A stretch of 64,000 nt of DNA from an uncultured Pseudokineococcus sp. (GCF_947499845.1 NZ_CANMPM010000006.1:62001-126000), one strand, 5' to 3'. Positions 9,740 to 19,082 are shown, counted from the stretch's first letter. Made by a program: numbers and translations. Notes: a model not told the origin generated them from the letters alone.

Positions 9740-9781
9740 GACGACGGCGCCCCACCGCACCTGCGGTGGGGCGCCGTCGTC
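9740..9781 (+). terminator. Terminator of ctaC-ctaD-ctaF operon
   Basis: A near-perfect inverted repeat with 20-bp arms (GACGACGGCGCCCCACCGCA and its complement) and a 2-4 base loop, 33 bases past the ctaF stop. Confidence 0.85.
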
Positions 9782-11088
9782 GTCGCGACGGCTGTCCCCA
9801 GCGGCGGTCACCGGTCTCGCGGTCGGGTGGGGCGCGCAGCTCGCTGCCCGGCTCACCGGAGACCTCGTCGTCGGGCACCGGCGACCGCACGGCCCCGTGC
9901 GGCGACACGGTCCGCCGGCAGTGCGCAGCTCCGGGGAGCGGTCGGGAAGCCGTCCGCACCGGCGCCGGTGCGGGGCGCCCCGCGGGACCTGACCTGGAGC
10001 CACCCGTAGCCCGACGGCGTGCGTCGGCGGACCGCTCCCGGGCCGCAGGGCGGTGGTGCTCCCTCTGGTCGCTGTGACGACGTCCCCGGCCGGGGGGACG
10101 GCACCGTCGACGGCATCGGCGGGCCCCGTGACGGGTCTCCGGCGGCACCGTGCCGGCCTCCCGTGCCCACTCCCGTCCCTCTGGCTCGCGCTCACGTCGT
10201 CTGGGGCCCCTCGGTCGCCCTCGGACGCCGTCTCGCTGAGCTCAGCCCCGGTGTGCCCGGCCGCGTCCCACTGCGGTGCGCAGGGAGGACCGATGGGCCT
10301 CAGGCCGTCACAGCCGGTGCCGCGCAGCGCCCGCGGTCCCGGGAGGTGCGGTGGGGAGCCAGCGACGGCGCTGAAACGGGAGGGACGCCGAAAGCCCGCC
10401 GGCTCTGCGTCCACCTCCGGCCCTGAGCACCCGTCCTGCGCGCCGCTGAGCGGCTGTCGGCCATCGCGCCGCGGGCGTGAGGGCAGCGTCAGACGCCGTC
10501 GCGTGTGCCCGCAGGACGCCTCGGACGCGCTCGGCGCCAGGTCGACCCCCGGGCCGCCGCGCGGAGCGCGGTACGGGCATCGGCGTGGGGTGGAGGGGCG
10601 CTGGACGCCAGGACCCCCTGAGGAGCAGCGAGGACCCCCGCCGGACCCGGCGCACCGCCGGTCGGAAGCAGTCGCCCGACGTGGAGGACCGGTGAGCCGG
10701 CGCGCGCACCGTCCTGACCCTGCCCGTCCGCGGGCAGCGGAGCGCCTCATGGGGGCACGAGCCGCCGTCCCCGTCCCCGTCCCCGTCGTCCCCGGTCCCG
10801 TCTGGGCCGTGCGTGCGCACGTCGTGGGCGTGTCCGGCCCTCCCTCTTCCTGCCCCGCAGCACGGCCGCGTGGTGGCCGGCGGGGGCCACCCACGACGTC
10901 GAGGGACCTGGGGCCTCGGCACGAGCGTGGAGCGCGGACGTCCTGTGTCGACGTGGTGCCACGCCCAGCCCGACCGACGCCGGGTCGGGACGCCGGGTCG
11001 GGGACGCCGGGTCGGACGGCGGAGGAGACGCGACGAGGAGGTGGCCGTCCTCGTCCGGCCCCGGGAGCCCACCGGCGACGCCGGAGAC
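9782..11088. other. 1.3-kb gap without recognisable gene between the cta and qcr clusters
   Basis: Bounded by the ctaF terminator (9740-9781) and the qcrB terminator (11089-11128). Long frames exist on both strands, but their products are Pro/Arg/Gly/Ser-rich, have no domain I can recognise, and do not show the almost complete G/C third-position bias of real genes here. I see no tRNA, riboswitch or RNase P-like signature. The stretch has a CCCCGT run near 10768-10801 and a triple 13-bp repeat at 10976-11015. It could be decayed coding sequence, spacer DNA, or an unknown RNA. Confidence 0.6.
10976..11015. repeat. Three 13-bp direct repeats (GACGCCGGGTCGG)
   Basis: Units at 10976-10988, 10989-11001 and 11003-11015 are identical, with a single extra G before the last. 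They lie about 75 bases from the qcrB terminator in non-coding DNA. Confidence 0.8.
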
Positions 11089-11128
11089 GACGAGAGCGCC
11101 CCTCCCGCAGAGGAGGGGCGCTCTCGTC
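11089..11128 (-). terminator. Terminator of ctaE-qcrCAB operon
   Basis: A perfect 17-bp inverted repeat (GACGAGAGCGCCCCTCC / GGAGGGGCGCTCTCGTC) with a 6-base loop, 35 bases beyond the qcrB stop. Confidence 0.85.
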
Positions 11129-11163
11129 GCCGTGGGTCGGTGTCGCTCAGACCCGGGTAGGGG

Positions 11164-12855
11164 TCAGACGCTGGAGCCCAGCTCGCGCCGCTCGGCCTCG
11201 CGGCCCTCCGGCTGCTCGATGGCCTCGTGGTCGCCGTGGTGGCGAGCTGCCTCGAGCTCGCGCGGCGTGACCGGCTCGACGCGGTCCTCGAAGAAGAAGT
11301 TCGAGAGGTTGGCGCGCAGGCGCTCGTGGGCGGGCACCTTGCGGCCGTCCTCGTGCTTCTTCGGCGGGATGGCCAGGGGGCGGTACGCCTCGTGCTGGAC
11401 GAGCACCCAGCGCTCGGTCTCGCTGAGCGGCTCGTGCACCTCGAAGTACTCGCCGTCCGCGGTGCGGACGACCCGGCCGGTCTCGTGCCCGTGGAGGGCC
11501 AGCTCACGGTCCTTGCGCTGCAGGGACAGGCAGATGCGCTTCGTCACCACGAACGCCACCGGGGGCAGGACGAAGAAGGCGAACCGCAGGAGCCAGGTGA
11601 GGTCGTTGATCGACAGGCCGAAGGCGATGGCCATGAGGTCGTTGCCGGCAGCGGCCCACATGACGCAGTACGACACGATCGCCATGACGCCGATACCGGT
11701 GCGGACCGGGGCGTTGCGGGGGCGGTCGAGGAGGTGGTGCTCACGCTTGTCGCCGGTCACCCACTGCTCGAGGAACGGGTAGGCGAGGAGCGCCACCACC
11801 ATGAGGCCCGGCACGACCAGGGACGGCAGGAAGACGTTCAACGAGAGCGTGAACCCGGCGATCGTGAACTCCGGCTGGCCCGGCATCAGGCGCAGCAGCC
11901 CGTCGACGAAGCCGATGTACCAGTCCGGCTGCGTGCCCGCCGAGATGGGTGACGGGTCGTAGGGGCCGTAGTTCCAGATCGCGTTGATCGACACCAGCCC
12001 CGAGATGAGGATGATGACGCCGAAGACGATGAAGAAGAAGCCGCCGGCCTTCGCCGCGTAGACCGGCAGCAGCGGGAAGCCCACGACGTTGTCGTTCGTG
12101 CGGCCCGGGCCCGGGTACTGCGTGTGCTTGTGCGCCACGACCAGCGCCAGGTGCAGCGCGATGACCGCCAGGATCAGCCCCGGCAGGACGAAGACGTGGA
12201 GGATGTAGAGCCGGGGGATGATCGACTCGCCGGGGAACTCGCCGCCGAAGAGGAAGAAGACGATGTACGTCCCCACCACCGGGATGGCGAGGATGACGCC
12301 CTCGATGATCCGCAGGCCGTTGCCGGAGAGCAGGTCGTCGGGCAGCGAGTATCCGGTGAAGCCCTCGGCCAGGGCCAGCACGGCCAGGATGACGCCGAGC
12401 ACCCAGTTGAACTCGCGGGGCTTGCGGAAGGCGCCCGTGAAGAAGACGCGGAGCATGTGCACGACGATGGCGGCGACGAAGATCAGGGCCGACCAGTGGT
12501 GCACCTGCCGCATGAGCAGGCCGCCGCGGATGTCGAAGGACAGGTTGAGCGAGGAGGCGTACGCCTCCGACATCGTCACGCCGTACATCGGCGCGTAAGA
12601 GCCCTCGTACTCCACCAGCGTCATGCTCGGCACGTAGAAGAGCGTGAGGAACGTGCCGGAGATGAGCAGGATGACGAAGCTGTAGAGGGCGACCTCGCCC
12701 AGCATGAAGGACCAGTGGTCCGGGAAGACCTTGCGGGCGAAGCCCTTGACGAGACGGGCGGCGCCGATGCGCTCGTCGAGGTAGTCAGCTGCGCCGGCGG
12801 ACAGGCGGGCGGTGCGGCTGGTGGGCGTGTACGCGTTGGTGCCGGTGGTGCTCAT
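11164..12855 (-). CDS. qcrB: Cytochrome bc1 complex cytochrome b subunit
   Basis: A 563-residue actinobacterial QcrB. Haem bH and bL histidines lie in the paired motifs HHWSALIFVAAIVVH and HVFVLPGLILAVIALH, and the quinol-oxidation site motif appears as PDWY in GTQPDWYIGF, the form usual in actinobacteria in place of PEWY. It has eight or nine transmembrane helices and a long cytoplasmic C-terminal tail. It oxidises menaquinol and forms the bcc half of the supercomplex with CtaCDEF. It overlaps qcrA by ATGA and ends at a strong terminator. Confidence 0.96.
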   Translation of the reverse strand: MSTTGTNAYTPTSRTARLSAGAADYLDERIGAARLVKGFARKVFPDHWSFMLGEVALYSFVILLISGTFLTLFYVPSMTLVEYEGSYAPMYGVTMSEAYASSLNLSFDIRGGLLMRQVHHWSALIFVAAIVVHMLRVFFTGAFRKPREFNWVLGVILAVLALAEGFTGYSLPDDLLSGNGLRIIEGVILAIPVVGTYIVFFLFGGEFPGESIIPRLYILHVFVLPGLILAVIALHLALVVAHKHTQYPGPGRTNDNVVGFPLLPVYAAKAGGFFFIVFGVIILISGLVSINAIWNYGPYDPSPISAGTQPDWYIGFVDGLLRLMPGQPEFTIAGFTLSLNVFLPSLVVPGLMVVALLAYPFLEQWVTGDKREHHLLDRPRNAPVRTGIGVMAIVSYCVMWAAAGNDLMAIAFGLSINDLTWLLRFAFFVLPPVAFVVTKRICLSLQRKDRELALHGHETGRVVRTADGEYFEVHEPLSETERWVLVQHEAYRPLAIPPKKHEDGRKVPAHERLRANLSNFFFEDRVEPVTPRELEAARHHGDHEAIEQPEGREAERRELGSSV

Positions 12856-13880
12856 CCGCGCTCCCAGTAGCTCGGTCCGGGGGGTTCGAGGAAGTCGCTC
12901 TGCGCCACGAGATAGCCCTCGTCGTCCACCGAGATCGGGAGCTGGGGCAGGGCGCGCTTGGCCGGTCCGAAGATGACCTTGCAGTGCTGCGTCAGGTCGA
13001 ACGTGGACTGGTGGCAGGGGCAGAGGAGGTGGTGCGTCTGCTGCTCGTACAGGGCGACGGGGCAGCCGACGTGGGTGCAGATCTTCGAGTAGGCGTAGAT
13101 GCCGTCGACGTCCCAGCCGGCGCGGTCCTCGCGGACGTCGACGACGTCCGGGTCGACGCGCATGAGGAGGACTGCGGCCTTGGCCTTCTCGTCGAGGAAG
13201 TGGTCGCTCTCGTAGAGGTTCTCCGGGATGACGTGGAAGACGGACCCGATGGTGACGTCGGAGGCGAGGATCGGCTCGGCCGAGGGGTCGAGGGCGAGCC
13301 GGACGCCCTCGTCCCAGAGGGTGTGCGCCAGCGCGCCGCCGGGGGCCGGACCGAGGTCGCGGAGGAGGACGACGGCCGGGAGCGGGGCCAGCGCCGCGGC
13401 GCCCACGAGGCCGCCGAGGATGAAGGGCCGGCGCCCGAGGCCGGACTCCTGGCCGCCCTGCACCATGATCGCGGCCGCATCGGTGCGCTCTGCCTCGGTG
13501 CCGCGCTGGGGGTGGCGCTCGTCGAACATCTCCGTGTCGGGCATGAGCGTCTTGGCGAGGTGCACCGCCGCCGTGCCGATGAAGAAGATGCCCGCGCCGA
13601 GCCCGAGCCCGAGCGAGATGTTGCTGACCTGCAGCGTCGCGAAGGTGCCGTCGAGCGGGAAGGCGAAGTAGGCGACGATGAAGAAGATCGAGCCCACCGC
13701 CGACAGGCCCAGCATCGCGAGCACCTGGCGCTCGGCGCGCTTGGCGGCGCGCGGATCGACGTCGGCCTGGCGGTGGCGGTGCGCCGGGAGGCCGGGGTTG
13801 CGGAACCGGACCGGGGTGCGACCGGCGTCCGGCTCGTCCGCCGGGGACTTCCCCGAGTTGGGGAGCTGGATGTCGCTCAC
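12852..13880 (-). CDS. qcrA: Ubiquinol/menaquinol-cytochrome c reductase Rieske iron-sulfur subunit
   Basis: A 342-residue Rieske protein with the three-helix actinobacterial N-terminus (hydrophobic segments near 53-74, 88-108 and 153-173). The [2Fe-2S] ligands are C268 and H270 in CTHVGC and C287 and H290 in CPCHQS; C273 and C289 form the expected disulfide. It carries electrons from quinol in QcrB to the haems of QcrC. GTG 13880 overlaps the qcrC stop as GTGA, and its own stop overlaps qcrB. Confidence 0.96.
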   Translation of the reverse strand: MSDIQLPNSGKSPADEPDAGRTPVRFRNPGLPAHRHRQADVDPRAAKRAERQVLAMLGLSAVGSIFFIVAYFAFPLDGTFATLQVSNISLGLGLGAGIFFIGTAAVHLAKTLMPDTEMFDERHPQRGTEAERTDAAAIMVQGGQESGLGRRPFILGGLVGAAALAPLPAVVLLRDLGPAPGGALAHTLWDEGVRLALDPSAEPILASDVTIGSVFHVIPENLYESDHFLDEKAKAAVLLMRVDPDVVDVREDRAGWDVDGIYAYSKICTHVGCPVALYEQQTHHLLCPCHQSTFDLTQHCKVIFGPAKRALPQLPISVDDEGYLVAQSDFLEPPGPSYWERG

Positions 13881-14680
13881 GAGGACTTCGCCCCCAGCCA
13901 GACCGCGCAGCCGATGAGGAGGACCATCGCGCCCACCCAGACGAACAGGCCCTCGGTGACGGGGCCGATGGAGCCGAGCGACCAGCCACCGGGGGACGGG
14001 GTGGACTGGACGTTGTCCAGGTAGCTGATGATCTGCTGCTTCTCCTCGGGTGTGATGTTGTCGTCGTTGAAGACCGGCATGGACTGCGGGCCGGTCTGCA
14101 TCGCCTCGTAGATGTGGCGGCCCTCGACGCCCTCGAGGCTCGGGGCGTACTTGCCCTGGGTCAGCGCGCCCCCCGCGCCGACGACGTTGTGGCACATGGC
14201 GCAGTTGATGCGGAAGAGCTCGCCACCGGCGGCGATGTCCTCCGGGTCGTCGAGGACCTCGACCTGGCCGGGCTCGGGGATGGCCGGGCCGGGGGCGAAG
14301 GACGCGACGTAGGCGGCGAGGTCGGCGACGTCCTGGTCGCTGAACACCCGCGGCTTCTGCGGCGCCTGGGGCGCCTGCTGGGCCAGCGGCATGCGACCCG
14401 TGGCGACCTGGAAGTCCACGGCGGCGGCGCCGACGCCGATGAGGCTCGGGCCGGCGGTCCCGCCCTGGGCCTGCAGGCCGTGGCACGTCGCGCAGTTGGC
14501 CAGGAAGAGCTCCTGCCCCCGGTCGACGTCGCCGGTGGCGCCCTCGACGGTGGGGGCGGCGGTGGCGTCCGCGCGGTCCGGCGCCAGGGCGGTGTAGGCG
14601 GCGCCCGTCACCAGCAGCGCCATGAGCAGCAGCAGCGCCGTGGCGGCGGGGTGGCGCCGGCGGGCGGCGAGGGTTCTCAC
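13877..14680 (-). CDS. qcrC: Dihaem cytochrome c subunit of bc1 complex
   Basis: A 267-residue protein with an N-terminal membrane anchor (about 14-32), two haem-binding CxxCH sites (CATCH at 63-67 and CAMCH at 160-164) and a C-terminal helix near 244-263. The two haem domains replace a soluble cytochrome c and pass electrons directly to CtaC, the hallmark of actinobacterial bcc-aa3 chains. It is the first of three overlapping qcr genes; ctaE lies 115 bases upstream on the same strand. Confidence 0.95.
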   Translation of the reverse strand: MRTLAARRRHPAATALLLLMALLVTGAAYTALAPDRADATAAPTVEGATGDVDRGQELFLANCATCHGLQAQGGTAGPSLIGVGAAAVDFQVATGRMPLAQQAPQAPQKPRVFSDQDVADLAAYVASFAPGPAIPEPGQVEVLDDPEDIAAGGELFRINCAMCHNVVGAGGALTQGKYAPSLEGVEGRHIYEAMQTGPQSMPVFNDDNITPEEKQQIISYLDNVQSTPSPGGWSLGSIGPVTEGLFVWVGAMVLLIGCAVWLGAKSS

Positions 14681-14795
14681 GTCTGGGGCTTCCTCACGCT
14701 CGGGGTGCGATGCGGGGCCGTCGTGCCGGTGGCCCGATGGTGCGTCGTCGAAGCGGTCCGCGTCGACCTCTGCTGCGTCTTCGGTGCCACGGCGC

Positions 14796-15434
14796 TCACC
14801 GGATGATGTAGATGACGAAGAAGAGGCCGACCCAGACGACGTCGACGAAGTGCCAGTAGTACGACGTCACGATGGCGGCGGTGGCCTCGTGGTGGCCGAA
14901 GCGGCGGGCGGCGAAGGCCCGGGCGATGATCACGCAGAAGGCGATGAGGCCGCCCGTCACGTGGAGCCCGTGGAAGCCGGTCGCCAGGTAGAAGACCGAG
15001 CCGTAGGCCGAGCTCGAGATGGTGATGCCCTCGCTGACGAGGGTCGCGTACTCCCACACCTGGCCGGCGATGAACATCGACCCCATCACGAAGGTGACGA
15101 CGTACCACTCGACCATGCCCCAGCGGGCGACGTTGAGGTGCCCGCCGAGGCGGTGCGGCTGGAAGCGCTCGGCGGCGAAGACGCCCAGCTGGCAGGTGAC
15201 CGAGCTCGACACGAGGATCCCCGTGTTGATGGCGGCGAACTGCCCGTCCAGCAGGGGGGCGTCCTCCGCCCACAGGCCCGGGGCGGCGGCGCGGATCGTG
15301 AAGTACATGGCGAAGAGCCCGGCGAAGAACATCAGCTCGCTGGACAGCCACACGATCGTGCCGACCGAGGTCATGTTCGGCCGGTTGACGGTCGCGTGGC
15401 CCACGGCCGTGGGGACTGCGGTCTCGCTGCTCAC
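14796..15434 (-). CDS. ctaE: Cytochrome c oxidase subunit III
   Basis: A 212-residue membrane protein with family motifs [50 protein letters not shown] and [15 protein letters not shown]. Subunit III stabilises subunit I and its proton uptake. It heads the ctaE-qcrC-qcrA-qcrB cluster, as is usual in actinomycetes, and is divergent from trpD. GTG 15434 is the only start that gives the full first helix; a CATACT hexamer 7 bases upstream suggests a leaderless or very short-leader transcript. Confidence 0.95.
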   Translation of the reverse strand: MSSETAVPTAVGHATVNRPNMTSVGTIVWLSSELMFFAGLFAMYFTIRAAAPGLWAEDAPLLDGQFAAINTGILVSSSVTCQLGVFAAERFQPHRLGGHLNVARWGMVEWYVVTFVMGSMFIAGQVWEYATLVSEGITISSSAYGSVFYLATGFHGLHVTGGLIAFCVIIARAFAARRFGHHEATAAIVTSYYWHFVDVVWVGLFFVIYIIR

Positions 15435-15441
15435 GGGAGTG

Positions 15442-15447
15442 AGTATG
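15442..15447 (-). promoter_or_regulatory. Possible -10 element CATACT of ctaE-qcrCAB
   Basis: CATACT on the minus strand ends 7 bases before GTG 15434. It deviates from the TANNNT form seen elsewhere in the window, so it is less certain. Confidence 0.35.
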
Positions 15448-15509
15448 GACGACGCCGGTGCGCGGCACGCGGGGGGTGCGCGCGTGTCGGCGCGCCGGTG
15501 CCCCGCGGC

Positions 15510-15515
15510 TAGGCT
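15510..15515 (+). promoter_or_regulatory. Possible -10 element TAGGCT of trpD
   Basis: TAGGCT gives either a leader of about 80 bases to GTG 15604 or, with a 10-base gap, a start at the in-frame GTG 15526. Confidence 0.4.
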
Positions 15516-15603
15516 CGGCCCCGCGGTGCGGCCCCTCCCGGGGGCCCGCCCCGGCCTCGCTGCGGGGGGCCGGACCACCTGCCCGGACGGCGGCGAGGAC
15601 GAC

Positions 15604-16671
15604 GTGGACCCCGACACCGGTACGCCCGCGTGGCGCGACCTGACCGCCCGCCTGCTCGGCGGCGAGGACCTGTCCGCCCGCGACACCGCCTGGGCCATGG
15701 GCGAGGTCATGTCCGGCTCCGCGCCCGGCGTCCCGCTGGCGGGCTTCCTCGTGGCCCTGCGCGCCAAGGGCGAGTCGGTCGCGGAGCTCACGGGCCTGGC
15801 CGACGCGATGCTGGCGGCCGCCGTGCCCCTGAGCGTGCCGGGGCGCTGCCTCGACGTCGTCGGCACCGGCGGCGACCTCGCGAGCACGGTCAACCTCTCC
15901 ACGATGGCGGCGCTCGTCGCCGCGGGCGCCGGCGAGCGCGTCGTCAAGCACGGCAACCGCGCGGCGTCCTCGGCCTGCGGGACGGCGGACGTCCTGGAGG
16001 AGCTCGGCGTCGCCCTCGACGTGCCGCCGGCGCGCGTCGGCGAGCTCGCGGTCGAGGTCGGCATCACCTTCTGCTTCGCCCCCGTCTTCCACCCCTCCAT
16101 GCGCCACGCGGCTCCCGTCCGCCGCGAGCTGGGCGTCCCGACGGCCTTCAACCTCCTCGGGCCCCTCACCAACCCCGCGCGCCCGGCCGCCGGCGCCGTC
16201 GGCGTCGCCGACGCGCGGATGGCGCCGCTCGTGGCCGGGGTCCTCGCGGGCCGGGGCTGCGACGCCCTCGTCGTGCGCGGCGGCGACGGGCTGGACGAGC
16301 TGACGACGACGGCGCCGTCCTCGGTGTGGTGGGCCCGCCGGGGCGGCGACGACGCGGCGGGCGCCCACGAGGTCGTCCACGAGCAGGTGGACGCCGTCGA
16401 CCTCGGCCTGGACCGGGCCCGGCCGGAGGACCTCCGCGGGGGCGGGCCCGCCGAGAACGCCGCCGTCGTGCGCGACCTCCTGGCCGGTCGGCGCGGTCCC
16501 GTGCGCGACGCCGTGCTCCTCAACGCGGCGGCGGCCCTCGTGGCCGCCGAGGGCGGGGGCGGCGACCTGCGCGCCCGGCTCGCCGCGGGGCTCGAGCGCG
16601 CGGCGGCGGCCGTGGACTCCGGCGCGGCGGCCGACCTCCTCGAGCGCTGGGTGCTCGCGTCCCGCTCCTGA
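15604..16671 (+). CDS. trpD: Anthranilate phosphoribosyltransferase
   Basis: A 355-residue enzyme joining anthranilate and PRPP in tryptophan synthesis. The PRPP-binding GTGGD loop ([17 protein letters not shown]) and the anthranilate-site [12 protein letters not shown] motif are intact, and the GVADARM and [10 protein letters not shown] segments follow. Length matches the family's 340-360 residues. It stands apart from other trp genes, which is common in actinomycetes where trpD sits beside ctaE-qcrCAB. An in-frame GTG at 15526 would add 26 unconserved residues. The Lrp-type gene converges 15 bases downstream. Confidence 0.95.
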   Translation: MDPDTGTPAWRDLTARLLGGEDLSARDTAWAMGEVMSGSAPGVPLAGFLVALRAKGESVAELTGLADAMLAAAVPLSVPGRCLDVVGTGGDLASTVNLSTMAALVAAGAGERVVKHGNRAASSACGTADVLEELGVALDVPPARVGELAVEVGITFCFAPVFHPSMRHAAPVRRELGVPTAFNLLGPLTNPARPAAGAVGVADARMAPLVAGVLAGRGCDALVVRGGDGLDELTTTAPSSVWWARRGGDDAAGAHEVVHEQVDAVDLGLDRARPEDLRGGGPAENAAVVRDLLAGRRGPVRDAVLLNAAAALVAAEGGGGDLRARLAAGLERAAAAVDSGAAADLLERWVLASRS

Positions 16672-16686
16672 CGGCGGCGCGGGGCG

Positions 16687-16968
16687 CTACCCGTCGAGGC
16701 CGAGGTCGAAGGCCTGCTCGAGGTCGTGGCGGGAGTAGGTGCGGAAGGCGATGTTCGTCCGCGTCCGCACGACGCCGGGCACCTTGCTGATGCGGTCGGC
16801 GATGGCGTCCGCGAGGTCCTCGTGGCGGCGCGCGCGCACGACGACGACGAGGTCGACGTCGCCCGTGACGGAGTAGACCTCCGTGACGTCGGGGAGCTCG
16901 GCGATCTCGGCCGCCGCCTCGGGGATGCGGTCGGCGGCGGTGTCGACGAGGACGATGGCGGTGATCAC
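16687..16968 (-). CDS. Stand-alone Lrp/AsnC ligand-binding (RAM) domain protein
   Basis: A 93-residue protein consisting only of the alpha-beta effector domain of Lrp/AsnC regulators, with no helix-turn-helix. The core [20 protein letters not shown], then [18 protein letters not shown] and a C-terminal [11 protein letters not shown] strand match the family. Such short proteins form rings that bind amino acids and may modulate full-length Lrp proteins; the target here is unknown. GTG 16968 gives the usual N-terminus; the longer frame upstream is Pro/Arg-rich and unlikely to be translated. Its neighbour trpD converges on it. Confidence 0.87.
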   Translation of the reverse strand: MITAIVLVDTAADRIPEAAAEIAELPDVTEVYSVTGDVDLVVVVRARRHEDLADAIADRISKVPGVVRTRTNIAFRTYSRHDLEQAFDLGLDG

Positions 16969-17155
16969 GGGCGCTCCAGGGGTCGCGGTCGGTGCCGGCG
17001 GCGGCCCGGTGGGCCGTCGGCGGTGGTCGGGGGCGGCCCCGCGCCGGCCCCTCGGCGGACGGGACGGCGGGGACGCCGGCGCCCAGCCTGCTCCGTCCGC
17101 CGGGCACCGGCGCGTCACGGTGCCAGCAGGGCGGTGTCGCCGCCGGACGCGAGGC

Positions 17156-19075
17156 TCAACCGGTTTCGACCTCGACCAGAGGTTCAGGGTCGTCGAGCGC
17201 GCCGGCGTCGACGGCCGCCCACGTGGTGGGGGCGGGGGCGTCGTCGAGGAGGTGGTCGACCTCGTCCGTCGACGCGGGCAGCCGCAGTCGCTGCACGAGC
17301 CCGGCCGCCCCGTGCAGCGGGCTGGCCCAGGTGCCCTCGAGCTCCACGAGGCGCACGCCGTCCTGCTCCAGCCACCGGGCCACGAGCTCCGTCTCGTCGA
17401 CGAGGGCGGCGGGCGCGGGGAGGGCCGGCGGCTCGACCACCTCGCCGGCCGCCCGCAGGGAGGCCACGACCGGCATGGGGTCGGTGCCCGCGGGGGCGAC
17501 CGCGGTGCCGGCGAGCCGCCCGTGCCGGACGAGCACGACCTCCCAGCCGCCGCCCGCGTCGGCGGGGCGGCGACGGGCGGCCACGAGCTCGGGCGCCGCG
17601 GCGAGGGGCTCGAGCCGCGCCCGGGCGCCGGAGGCCGCGAGGTAGGCGAGCAGGCGGTCGCGGTGGGTCGACGCCTCCTCGAAGCGCTCGTCGGCCGCGG
17701 CCTCGGCGGCGCGGCGCAGGCCCGCGCCGGCGACCGCGCGGGCGTCGCCGTCCATCGCGGCGCGGACCCGTGCGACGACGCGCGCGTACTCCTCGCGCCC
17801 CTGCGCCCCCGTGCAGGGGGCGCCGCAGCGGCCCAGGTCCGCGAGCGCGCAGGCGCTGGCCCCGGGCGCCGGGCGTGCGGGCAGGCGGGCGGTGCAGCGG
17901 CGCAGCGGGTGCGCCTCGTGCAGCGCCTCGACGGCGAGCTCGGCGGCGCGGGCGCTGCGCACGGGGCCGAGGTAGGCGGCGCCGTCGTCGGCGACCCGGC
18001 GCACCACCGACAGGCGGGGGAATGCCTCGTCGGTGAGCTTGAGCCACCGGCCGCGCTCGGGCCGCGTGGACCGCCGGTTGTAGGCCGGTCGGTGCTCGGC
18101 GATGAGCCGCAGCTCGCGGACCGCCGCCTCGAGCGGCGTGGGGCAGACGACCGGGACGACGCGGGCGGCGCGGGCCACCATCTGGTCCATGCGGGCGCGC
18201 GTCTCGCCGGCGGTGAAGTAGGAGCGCACGCGGCGCCGGATGTCGCGCGAGGTGCCGACGTAGAGGACCTCGCCGAGGCCGTCGAGGAAGAGGTACACCC
18301 CGGGCGCCGAGGGGAGCCCCTCCGCGAGGTGGCGCCGCGAGCGGCGGGCCGGCTGCAGGCGGGCGCCCGCGCGCAGCTGGTCGCGCAGGTCCTCCAGGGT
18401 GCGCACGCCCACGCCGCCGAGCCGCCCGAGGAGGGCGTGGAGGACGTCGACCGTGGCGCGGGCGTCGTCCAGCGCCCGGTGGGTGGGCGTGGTGGCGGAG
18501 CCGAGGTGCGCCGCGAGCGTGCCGAGCTTGTGGTCGCGCACCTCGTCGCGCCCCAGGACGGCCCTCGAGAGGCTCACCGTGCAGACGACCTCGTTGCCGG
18601 GCCACGGCCGGCCCGAGCGGGCCCCGGCCGCCCGGAGGAACCCCGTGTCGAAGGGCGCGTTGTGGGCGACGAGGACGGCGTCGCCCACGAACTCCCAGAA
18701 GGCGGCGAGCACCTGGTCGACCGGCGGGGCCGCGGCGACCATGGCGTCGGTGATGCCCGTGAGGACGGTGATGAGCGGCGGCACGGGACCGCCCGGGTCG
18801 ACGAGCGTGGACAGCTCGCCGAGGACCTCGCCGCCGCGGACCTTGACCGCGCCGATCTCCGTGATGGCGCACGTGCGCGCCGAGCCCCCGGTCGTCTCGA
18901 GGTCGACGACGACGAAGGTGACGTCGTGCAGCGGGGTGCCGAGGTCGTCCAGCGACGTCTGCACGGGGGAGCGCAGGGGGCGCGGCGCCGAGGGCCCCGG
19001 GGAGGCGGCGGCCGGTGCGCAGGGCGGTGCGACGGGTGGGGCGGCGGCCGGTGCGACGGGTGGTGCGGCGGGCAT
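17156..19075 (-). CDS. DEDD exonuclease domain protein fused to UvrC-like GIY-YIG domain
   Basis: A 639-residue fusion. After an Ala/Pro-rich tail of about 45 residues comes a DnaQ-type 3'-5' exonuclease domain: DLETTGG (motif I), HNAPFDTGFL (motif II) and THRALDDARAT (motif III), carrying the DEDD metal ligands. A GIY-YIG domain follows (PSAPGVYLFLDGLGEVLYVG, about residues 250-330), then a UvrC-like region with a CxxxC-like stretch (GRCGAPCTG) and a UVR-like helix (RFEEASTHRDRLLAYL). The architecture is widespread in actinomycetes and presumed to act in DNA repair, but its role is not established. A TACCGT hexamer 7 bases upstream supports ATG 19075. Confidence 0.9.
   Translation of the reverse strand: MPAAPPVAPAAAPPVAPPCAPAAASPGPSAPRPLRSPVQTSLDDLGTPLHDVTFVVVDLETTGGSARTCAITEIGAVKVRGGEVLGELSTLVDPGGPVPPLITVLTGITDAMVAAAPPVDQVLAAFWEFVGDAVLVAHNAPFDTGFLRAAGARSGRPWPGNEVVCTVSLSRAVLGRDEVRDHKLGTLAAHLGSATTPTHRALDDARATVDVLHALLGRLGGVGVRTLEDLRDQLRAGARLQPARRSRRHLAEGLPSAPGVYLFLDGLGEVLYVGTSRDIRRRVRSYFTAGETRARMDQMVARAARVVPVVCPTPLEAAVRELRLIAEHRPAYNRRSTRPERGRWLKLTDEAFPRLSVVRRVADDGAAYLGPVRSARAAELAVEALHEAHPLRRCTARLPARPAPGASACALADLGRCGAPCTGAQGREEYARVVARVRAAMDGDARAVAGAGLRRAAEAAADERFEEASTHRDRLLAYLAASGARARLEPLAAAPELVAARRRPADAGGGWEVVLVRHGRLAGTAVAPAGTDPMPVVASLRAAGEVVEPPALPAPAALVDETELVARWLEQDGVRLVELEGTWASPLHGAAGLVQRLRLPASTDEVDHLLDDAPAPTTWAAVDAGALDDPEPLVEVETG
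19026..19073. repeat. Two 24-bp repeats at the start of the DnaQ/UvrC fusion gene
   Basis: GGTGCGACGGGTGGGGCGGC... at 19026-19049 recurs at 19050-19073 with small changes. Read on the minus strand they encode the APPVAPAA-type N-terminal tail. Confidence 0.75.
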
Positions 19076-19082
19076 GGGGCGG

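Noticed and set aside
10053-11270. 405-codon plus-strand frame in the cta-qcr gap
   Set aside because: Composition is non-protein-like, it has no recognisable motif, it crosses the qcrB terminator hairpin and it runs into qcrB antisense.
12880-12900. GGTTCGAGG resembling a tRNA T-loop
   Set aside because: It lies inside qcrA coding sequence and no acceptor or anticodon stem can be drawn around it.
15510-15603. Tryptophan attenuator leader peptide before trpD
   Set aside because: No short frame with tandem Trp codons and no competing hairpin pair could be seen.
16969-17118. N-terminal extension of the Lrp-type protein to 143 residues carrying a DNA-binding domain
   Set aside because: The extension is Pro/Arg/Gly-rich with no helix-turn-helix; GTG 16968 gives the usual stand-alone effector domain.
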